Assembly (NCBI RefSeq): GCF_013393345.1 | Contig: NZ_QJRF01000060.1 | Span: forward strand, 124,001 to 188,000 | Source of the DNA: Pseudomonas taiwanensis | GTDB lineage: Bacteria; Pseudomonadota; Gammaproteobacteria; Pseudomonadales; Pseudomonadaceae | Reading direction: 5' to 3' | Length of the DNA: 64,000 nucleotides | Shown here: one piece after another, positions 58,840 to 64,000 of the stretch | Numbering within the stretch: the first letter of the stretch is position 1 | Layout of the letters: each line of letters begins with the position of its first letter | Translations under genes and position numbers: made by a program | Notes under the pieces: model-generated | Databases searched by the model: none | The model's input: only the letters and a program-made list of their open reading frames with translations | What the model was told of the DNA's origin: nothing

Positions 58840-59445
58840 ATGAGCACATTGCCTAAGCGCGAGTTGATCGACCAATCTATTGGGAACATTTTTAAATTAC
58901 TTTCAGACATAGCGTACTCCCCAGGGAGCTATGTCGAAAATAAACAGGTTTTTAACGCACTGAAGAGCCAGGGAAATCTCTGCGCCCTCGATCTGGATTT
59001 CACCGTACAGGATGAACAGCTAGCAATTCGACCAATAAGCCTTAACACTCTCAAGAAAAGGCTCTCCGACAATTCCTCTGATATAAATTTTCAGCACCTG
59101 GATAAGCTTCGAGTGCAAGCACAGGCGGCAATACGAAAATTTAGCGAAGATTTGACCACCCCTAAGAAGAAGACCCGTTCTGCATTGGAGGATCAGATTG
59201 AGGAACTTAAGAAATCTGTCGCCACACTCCATGCAGTTAACATGGTTCTAATACAGGCACTGGAGGTTAACCGAAGGGATCTAATCACAATATCCGATAC
59301 CCCCAGCACAGGTCTTCGACAAAAAAGGATTAACGACGCGATCAATCGGATCATCAAGATTTTAAATTTGAATCCTGCACCTTTCGACGACATCACTATT
59401 CTGTCCATGAAAAAGCATTTGCAGTCGGTGCCCAATGAAAAATAG
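58840..59445 (+). CDS. Small coiled-coil protein of the recombinase operon
   Basis: 201 residues from the ATG at 58840 (MSTLPKRELIDQSIGNIFKLLSDIA); a TTG five codons upstream overlaps the previous gene. A central helix (QAQAAIRKFSEDLTTPKKKTRSALEDQIEELKKSVATLHAVNMVLIQALEV, residues about 90-145, quoted here only as a locator) is predicted by eye to be a coiled coil. In position and size it resembles the small third proteins of recombinase trios (GmtX-like, or TnpC of Tn554), which modulate recombination. Overlaps the next gene by 11 bases. Function is inference. Confidence 0.7.
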   Translation: MSTLPKRELIDQSIGNIFKLLSDIAYSPGSYVENKQVFNALKSQGNLCALDLDFTVQDEQLAIRPISLNTLKKRLSDNSSDINFQHLDKLRVQAQAAIRKFSEDLTTPKKKTRSALEDQIEELKKSVATLHAVNMVLIQALEVNRRDLITISDTPSTGLRQKRINDAINRIIKILNLNPAPFDDITILSMKKHLQSVPNEK

Positions 59446-60853
59446 AATCGTTGAGTATCCTGAATCAGCTCAACTTTTTAAACCTATTCCTATATTAAGA
59501 CTCTACGACTATTTAACGCAGGACACGCTCCGAACGCTTGACGGCAGCAACATGCCCTTCATGACATGGCCGGATGGATCACCATGCCTGCAAGCAAATG
59601 CCTACATGATTAGAATCCGTATGCAATCCGGCCGAGGCGGGAACGGCCCGTCAAGACTCGGAAGCAAAGGTGGTACATTTGGAGAGTACGCGGGTCAGAT
59701 TAGCCATTTGATCAGGTTCTGCTACTACAACAAACTCAATTTCATTTCTCTTTCGGACGACGATTTTTGTGAGTTCATCGATGGGCTCCGCAAGGAGACC
59801 AAACTCAACAACCCAAGCCAACTCAAGAGAAATGAGCGCACAATTTCCAGCATTGGCAAAAGGTGCTTGAACTTTCTATCACACGTTGGAGAAATGAACC
59901 AGCTGCATAATTTCGTTGGCATTGGTGGAACCATTGCTATAAAAATGGTCGATTCAACTGCCTATCGAAACGGAAAATCCTTCAAACGCTCCAGCGTCCA
60001 CCATAGATCTTTCAGGACGGCCAGCGCCAAAAAGACTCGCAAGCCTATTGGCGAGGCGAGCATTGAAAAGTTGCGCTATGCAGTTGATGAGATATCCAAC
60101 TCAGAATTTCTATGCAATCGTCGGCACTTGATGATTTCCTTGTTTGAGGAACTTGGTGCGCGACGAGGCGAAATTCAGCCTATTACCGTTGCCCAGGTAT
60201 TAGCCGCCAGCAAGAAAAAAAAACACATAATTACCATCACCACTTTAAAGCGAGGAGAGACTGGCCTGACGCGCGAGTTAGAGCTGAGCCCTCCCCTGAT
60301 TGAGGATCTCTTGACATATATTCGCGGCGATCGCCGCGAAATCATGAAACGATTTAAGGGCATTCCAGATCACGGCTTCCTGTTTGTTACCGAGCGCGGC
60401 GGACGCCCTTTAGGGGCAGACACGCTGACGACCGAATTTTCAATAATCCGACGCGCAGCTGGCATTGAGGAACAAGCTTGTGCACACCTCTTTAGACACG
60501 CCTTTTGTACCAACATTGTCGCCAACCTCATTGCTGAAACACAGGCGCTAAGCACCGACTCATTCAGACAAACGCTGATGACCAATAAGATGCTGGCCGA
60601 GCGAGCGATGTCCATGAGCGGCCATGCAACGCTAGAAAGCTTGCTTGACTATGTAGACGCCGCTTTCAGGGTCAAATCCAAATTCGAGCAACTCATCCAC
60701 AACGTCGAAATCGCCCGACGTTATGAAGTCTACGAGCGCCGAAGAAAACGCCTTCTTCAGGATTTCAAGGCCGGCAAAATCAGCAAAGAAAAATACATCG
60801 AGCGCGAGGAGTCCCTCACAGCGGCAATGGATAGTGACCTTAAGACTGTGTAA
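59435..60853 (+). CDS. Tyrosine recombinase B of the island operon
   Basis: 472 residues, ATG at 59435. Catalytic set complete: Arg243 (GARRGEI), His351-x-x-Arg354 (AHLFRHAF), His397 (MSGHATLES) and Tyr406 (LLDYVDAA). A basic, Lys/Arg-rich tail follows (RRYEVYERRRKRLLQDFKAGK). The N-terminal half holds a core-binding-like segment (SRLGSKGGTFGEYAGQISHLIRFC, NNPSQLKRNERTISSIGKRCLNFL). It is the last gene of the overlapping operon. With recombinase A this makes two presumably active enzymes in one element. Confidence 0.87.
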   Translation: MKNRIVEYPESAQLFKPIPILRLYDYLTQDTLRTLDGSNMPFMTWPDGSPCLQANAYMIRIRMQSGRGGNGPSRLGSKGGTFGEYAGQISHLIRFCYYNKLNFISLSDDDFCEFIDGLRKETKLNNPSQLKRNERTISSIGKRCLNFLSHVGEMNQLHNFVGIGGTIAIKMVDSTAYRNGKSFKRSSVHHRSFRTASAKKTRKPIGEASIEKLRYAVDEISNSEFLCNRRHLMISLFEELGARRGEIQPITVAQVLAASKKKKHIITITTLKRGETGLTRELELSPPLIEDLLTYIRGDRREIMKRFKGIPDHGFLFVTERGGRPLGADTLTTEFSIIRRAAGIEEQACAHLFRHAFCTNIVANLIAETQALSTDSFRQTLMTNKMLAERAMSMSGHATLESLLDYVDAAFRVKSKFEQLIHNVEIARRYEVYERRRKRLLQDFKAGKISKEKYIEREESLTAAMDSDLKTV

Positions 60854-60883
60854 GGCCCTCTCAACGCGCCGTCAAACTGATGG

Positions 60884-61189
60884 CCAATTCAGCCTGGCAA
60901 TCCCACGCAGAATGCCTTCATCGAGTCTTTCAACGGCGAGTACCAGGATGAATGCCTCAACGAGCCACGATTCTGTTCGCTGGCAAAATCCAGAATTCGC
61001 ACCGCGGCGTAGCGACGGGATTACAACGAACACCGACCGCACCGCACGATTGGCGATCTCACTCCGGAGGAATTTGCTGCGGAATGGCGAGCCAGCCAAG
61101 AGAAGATAAAGTCACTGCTTGCCGGAAAGGTGGAAGAGCTTCCACAAGAAAGTCAGCCTTGGGCTTTCTTGAATTCCCGTAACGATTAG
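60884..61189 (+). pseudogene. IS3-family transposase OrfB, C-terminal remnant
   Basis: In one frame the DNA encodes PIQPGNPTQNAFIESFNGEY, DECLNEPRF, RRDYNEHRPHRTIGDLTPEEFAAEW: the DDE/catalytic-Glu end of IS3-group transposases, closest to the IS407/IS51 type. A TAG at 61010-61012 replaces the Trp codon expected before RRDYN, and no start or OrfA is present, so it is dead. It begins 30 bases after recombinase B, with no inverted repeat seen at either side. Confidence 0.85.
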
Positions 61190-61416
61190 TTGGCCTGCAG
61201 TTCTGTCACCTGAGGCAGAAGAGTGGCTGGATCGCACGCCAGCACGCTGGCGATACGGTATAGCTTCTCGACGGTGATATTCACTTCACCACGCTCGATG
61301 CGTCCCATATAGCTGCGGTCAATGCTGCAGGCCAGTGCCAATGCGTCCTGGGAAATCCGGCAGGACTTTCTCTGCGTCCGAATGCGTGTCCCCAACGCTT
61401 TCGCCAACTGATCCAT
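61186..61416 (-). CDS. XRE-family helix-turn-helix regulator
   Basis: 76 residues from the ATG at 61416 (MDQLAKALGTRIRTQRKS); the frame is open 17 codons further. A single lambda-Cro type helix-turn-helix covers most of it (ISQDALALACSIDRSYMGRIERGEVNITVEKLYRIASVL). It is divergent from the winged-helix/helicase pair and probably controls it, a layout common for defence and toxin modules. Overlaps the IS remnant end by four bases. Confidence 0.85.
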   Translation of the reverse strand: MDQLAKALGTRIRTQRKSCRISQDALALACSIDRSYMGRIERGEVNITVEKLYRIASVLACDPATLLPQVTELQAN

Positions 61417-61453
61417 GACCGCCTCAACTCCACTTGAGGCGGCACTATCCTGC

Positions 61454-61494
61454 GTTTGCCGACGCACAAACCACGGACTATAATCCGCATTTTT
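61454..61494 (+). promoter_or_regulatory. Divergent control region of XRE gene and helicase pair
   Basis: A perfect -10 TATAAT (61489-61494) points towards the cargo pair but lacks a good -35. Upstream, GTTTG-N8-CAAAC (61454-61471) is a perfect inverted repeat where the -35 should be, a candidate XRE operator. On the minus strand TTTGTG-N17-TAGTGC could serve the regulator. Confidence 0.5.
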
Positions 61495-61519
61495 ACGCTA
61501 CGACCCCGTGGGTGCCCGC

Positions 61520-62089
61520 ATGAGATCTGCCTCGTTCATCTTCGATAGGCGGCTGTATCAGCTGCTTCAGGAGGAAGGGCGCACGCAATTCACGACTCGT
61601 GACCTGCGGGATGCCTATGCCAAGCGCTTGGAGGGCATGACCTTTCGTCTCGGCAATGTGCGCCGATATGTGTATAAGCAGATCCGCCGAATGCTGCGGG
61701 TAGGCTGGCTCGTGCTTGACGAAGAGCGCCGCACGCGCGGGCAGGTCTACCACCTGCAACCAATCCCGGCACATTTGCAACTCGAGCTAGTAGACAACGG
61801 GTTCGAGAATAGCCTCAGCGAACCAAGGCAGGCGCCGCCAGTGCTTGAGCCGCCTAGACCTTCATTCGACGCGGAGCAGCACCTGGAAACGCTCCTCAAG
61901 GAGATCCGGCTCGACTTCCTGTCCGCCATGGGCGAGGCGGAGCGATTCAAGCAGTTACTTGATGACATGCCGGATCTGCGGGAAAAGGTCGAAGGCGAGT
62001 ATTTGGAAGCCATGGACCGCAGCTCGCGCCTCTTGGGACACCTCCGTGCCGTCGAGAAGACGCTCAAGACACTTACTACTTCGCGATGA
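61520..62089 (+). CDS. Winged-helix-like partner of the helicase
   Basis: 189 residues from the ATG at 61520 (a GTG lies four codons upstream). The first 80 residues look like a winged helix (FIFDRRLYQLLQEEGRTQF, RDLRDAYAKRLEG, VRRYVYKQIRRMLRVGWLVLDEE, then a beta wing RTRGQVYHLQP). A Pro-rich linker leads to a helical C-terminus (LETLLKEIRLDFLSAMGEAERFKQLLDDMPDLREKVEGEYLEAM) that may dimerise. The stop overlaps the helicase start (ATGA), so both are made together. I do not recognise the family. Confidence 0.72.
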   Translation: MRSASFIFDRRLYQLLQEEGRTQFTTRDLRDAYAKRLEGMTFRLGNVRRYVYKQIRRMLRVGWLVLDEERRTRGQVYHLQPIPAHLQLELVDNGFENSLSEPRQAPPVLEPPRPSFDAEQHLETLLKEIRLDFLSAMGEAERFKQLLDDMPDLREKVEGEYLEAMDRSSRLLGHLRAVEKTLKTLTTSR

Positions 62090-63477
62090 CGTCATCCCTG
62101 AGAAATTGGCAGCGTCGCTGTATTGAAACGGCGCTCGAGCACTTCATTTCCACGCCGCATTTCTTCTGCCAGGCAACACCGGGCGCCGGCAAAACTCGCA
62201 TGGCAGCGGAGCTGGCCCGGCGCCTGCGGGAGCAAGGCTTGATCGATCTGGTGCTCTGCTTTGCTCCGTCGTGCCAGGTGGTGGACGGCTTTCGCTCGAC
62301 CTTTTCATCGGTGCTTGGCGGACGCTTGGACGGCTTGCTTGGCGCTTTGGGTGGCGCGTACACCTACCAAGCCATGGAGTACCGAGACGAGGCATTCTGG
62401 CGCCTCCTCGACGACTACCGCGTATTTGTCGTCTTCGACGAAATCCACCATTGCGCCGGTCATGATCCGCTCCTGAGCAACGCCTGGGGACAGCAGATCC
62501 TGCAACGGATCCAGGATCGTGCCGCTTTCACCCTGGCCCTTTCCGGCACTCCATGGCGCTCGGACGACCGTGCTATTGCCCTCGCGCGATACTCCTCTCC
62601 CGAGGGGCACCTGATCTGTGACTATCGCTATGGCTTGAAGGAGGCCATTGCGGACGGGGTGTGCCGTTCGCCTCGCATCGTCCTCCTCGACAACCAGAAG
62701 GTGAAGCTTACGGAAGAGTTGGGGGCCGAGAGCCTCGCCAGGCACTTTCCCAGCATTGTCAAGCTATTGGAGGAATCCCCCGTCACCTATGAAGACCTGC
62801 TTCGCCATGACGAGGTGATCGATCAACTGCTCGGCCTGGGATGCGAAAGGTTGGATGAGCTTCGCCGAATCAAGCCGGATGCTGCTGGCCTGGTGGTCGC
62901 CACCGATATCGAGCATGCCCATCAGATTGCCCAGACCCTAAAATCCAGGGGAGAAAGTTGCCGGGTCGTAACCAACCGAACCCCGGATGCCCAGCAGGTG
63001 ATCAATAACTTCAAGCACAGCGACTGCCGTTGGATCGTCGCCGTGGGAATGATCAGCGAAGGCACAGACATCCCCCGCTTGCAGGTGTGCTGCTACCTCA
63101 GCCGCATCCGAACCGAGCTGCACTACCGGCAAGTGTTGGGACGGGTGCTGCGGCGTATAGGCGAGCCCGATGACAAGGCCTGGCTATTCATGCTCGCGGA
63201 GCCCACGCTCCAGCGCTTTGCGGAGCGCATTGCAGATGATCTACCGGATGATCTGGCGGTGCTGAGTCAGGTTCATACGCCTACTTCTACACCCGGCATT
63301 ACGTCTGGCGGGCTGGCTACCGCTAACTATGTCGATGGCAGCAGTGGTACTGAGAGTGGGCAGGGTCTTGGGACAGGTTCGGTAGGCATCTCCTCGTTGG
63401 GTGATTTCGCCGCTGAGCCAAGCTATCAAATCAGCTTCTCGCAGCACTACCGGCAGCTGTTGGTGGCTTGCTTTTGA
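62086..63477 (+). CDS. SF2 DEAD/DEAH-box helicase, ResIII-like, without nuclease
   Basis: 463 residues. Walker A ATPGAGKT (residues 30-37), DEIH box (118-121), SGTPWR (153-158), EGTDIP (from 325) and QVLGRVLRR (from 349) form a full superfamily 2 motor of the type I/III restriction-subunit kind. After the helicase core a Gly/Ser/Thr-rich stretch (about 405-445) leads to a short tail. There is no nuclease or methylase domain. Such small ResIII helicases occur on islands beside XRE regulators. Its partner, target and role are unknown; a defence function is inference. Confidence 0.87.
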   Translation: MTSSLRNWQRRCIETALEHFISTPHFFCQATPGAGKTRMAAELARRLREQGLIDLVLCFAPSCQVVDGFRSTFSSVLGGRLDGLLGALGGAYTYQAMEYRDEAFWRLLDDYRVFVVFDEIHHCAGHDPLLSNAWGQQILQRIQDRAAFTLALSGTPWRSDDRAIALARYSSPEGHLICDYRYGLKEAIADGVCRSPRIVLLDNQKVKLTEELGAESLARHFPSIVKLLEESPVTYEDLLRHDEVIDQLLGLGCERLDELRRIKPDAAGLVVATDIEHAHQIAQTLKSRGESCRVVTNRTPDAQQVINNFKHSDCRWIVAVGMISEGTDIPRLQVCCYLSRIRTELHYRQVLGRVLRRIGEPDDKAWLFMLAEPTLQRFAERIADDLPDDLAVLSQVHTPTSTPGITSGGLATANYVDGSSGTESGQGLGTGSVGISSLGDFAAEPSYQISFSQHYRQLLVACF

Positions 63478-64000
63478 CGGCCGATTGGTAACGGAATCAA
63501 ATTAAACGCAGAGGCCATCGAGCTTGCCAAGGACCAGGTCAGTGAGATGCTCACCCATGAGAAGGCTGGACAGAATCGGGCCAGAAAGAGAAGAACTTCT
63601 TCGAAACTCGCGTCATCGAGTACTAGACCTACGGCGCACTGAGCTGGGATCAAAGCTATCTCGCGTAGTTTTTCAACAAACGCTGGAACGTTTTCACGAT
63701 TGTTGGAACGGATGCACCAAGCGGTGCACAGCCGCTGCCTGGGGAGGCAGCGGCGCTGGCCATCGAAGGGTGGCTTTAGCAACAGGGCAAGGCCATTAGC
63801 CCCAAAGGAACTGGGGTAGAAAGGAGTAATCGAAAGGGCCGGTGGGCAATGCTCACCGGCCCTTTTCCTTGGTAACGGGAAAGACCTTTAGCCGAAAAGC
63901 GGCCATTGAAACGGCTCGTTGTACCATCGTTGCGCTCAAAGCTCCGTAGAGGCTCAGCGCCCGAGATGTCGGAGCCAGAGAGTGCCCGTTTCTGACCGGT
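63478..64000. other. 523-bp region without a supported gene
   Basis: All six frames are broken by stops or carry only short frames without recognisable similarity. A frame with FFNKRWNVFTIVGTD near 63,670 could be a gene remnant, but I cannot name it. A strong hairpin lies near 63,850. The last 100 bases contain no yggL 5' sequence and no copy of the left island edge. Confidence 0.5.
63834..63866. terminator. Strong intrinsic terminator in the island
   Basis: GGGCCGGTGGGC and GCTCACCGGCCC form a nearly perfect stem of about 12 pairs over a three-base loop, preceded by AAA and followed by TTTT. It may end a leftward transcript from outside the window or a rightward one. Coordinates are accurate to a base or two. 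Confidence 0.8.

Larger units (their letters stand above)
54383..64000. mobile_element. Left part of a tyrosine-recombinase genomic island in yggL
   Basis: Begins where yggL homology ends and runs past the window edge. Support: a broken core gene at the border, an abrupt rise in A+T content, a four-gene recombinase operon reading inward from the border, an IS remnant and cargo genes with no place in the PAO1 order. The sequence TTG-ACTATTTAG-CAA (54388-54402) at the edge is an imperfect palindrome and could be a recombinase core site. The right end is not visible, so length and attachment repeat are unknown. Confidence 0.78.

Noticed and set aside
63447-63782. A 111-codon minus-strand frame overlapping the helicase end.
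   Set aside because: It overlaps the helicase 3' end, has no recognisable motif or ribosome site, and its codon pattern does not look coding.

Overview
This window is chromosomal DNA of a Pseudomonas close to the P. aeruginosa lineage. The gene order follows the PAO1 segment from about PA3004 to PA3046: mtiP-nagZ, psrA, lexA-sulA, topA, fadBA, uup, slt, yegS, a kinase/glpD2 operon, moeA-moaB/mobA, tRNA-Pro, GST, an OprD-type porin, dgt, rocS2-rocA2 and yggL. Bases 1 to about 54,380 are GC-rich with uniform codon use. From about 54,383 to the right edge the DNA is visibly richer in A+T up to about 60.85 kb, and the gene content is foreign.

Left part (0-24 kb): the end of a SWIM/SNF2 helicase gene, then a leftward psrA-ldt-nagZ-mtiP operon. 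The divergent lexA-sulA pair follows, with two LexA boxes on the lexA promoter. Next come topA and the fatty acid beta-oxidation operon fadBA. psrA and fadBA carry operators with the same 27-bp double-box geometry, so the regulator and its main target lie 9 kb apart here. Envelope and housekeeping genes follow (UspA, ABC-F protein, lytic transglycosylase, MOSC protein, CheV, lipid kinase).

Middle part (24-46 kb): a pirin; a three-gene operon of FGGY kinase, GlpD-like dehydrogenase and AGPS-like flavoprotein with a divergent AraC regulator; molybdenum cofactor genes; a lipoprotein; tRNA-Pro(CGG); a TetR/GST pair with a clear operator; a periplasmic metallo-beta-lactamase-fold protein; a porin whose terminator is split by a MITE-like element; an ammonium channel; a DUF883/holin-like trio; a stand-alone EAL protein; dgt; and a FUSC-type membrane protein.

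Right part (46-64 kb): rocA2-rocS2 (two-component control) and a divergent large dCACHE-GAF-HD-GYP protein. Then comes yggL, which has lost its 5' end at about 54,383. The break is the left edge of a genomic island that starts with an overlapping four-gene operon. It encodes a large degenerate tyrosine recombinase-like protein, two tyrosine recombinases with complete R-H-R-H-Y residues, and a small coiled-coil protein. Behind it lie an IS3-family remnant, an XRE regulator, and a translationally coupled pair of a winged-helix-like protein and an SF2 helicase. The right end of the island and the missing 5' part of yggL are not in the window. This island and its cargo are the most likely home of something undescribed.
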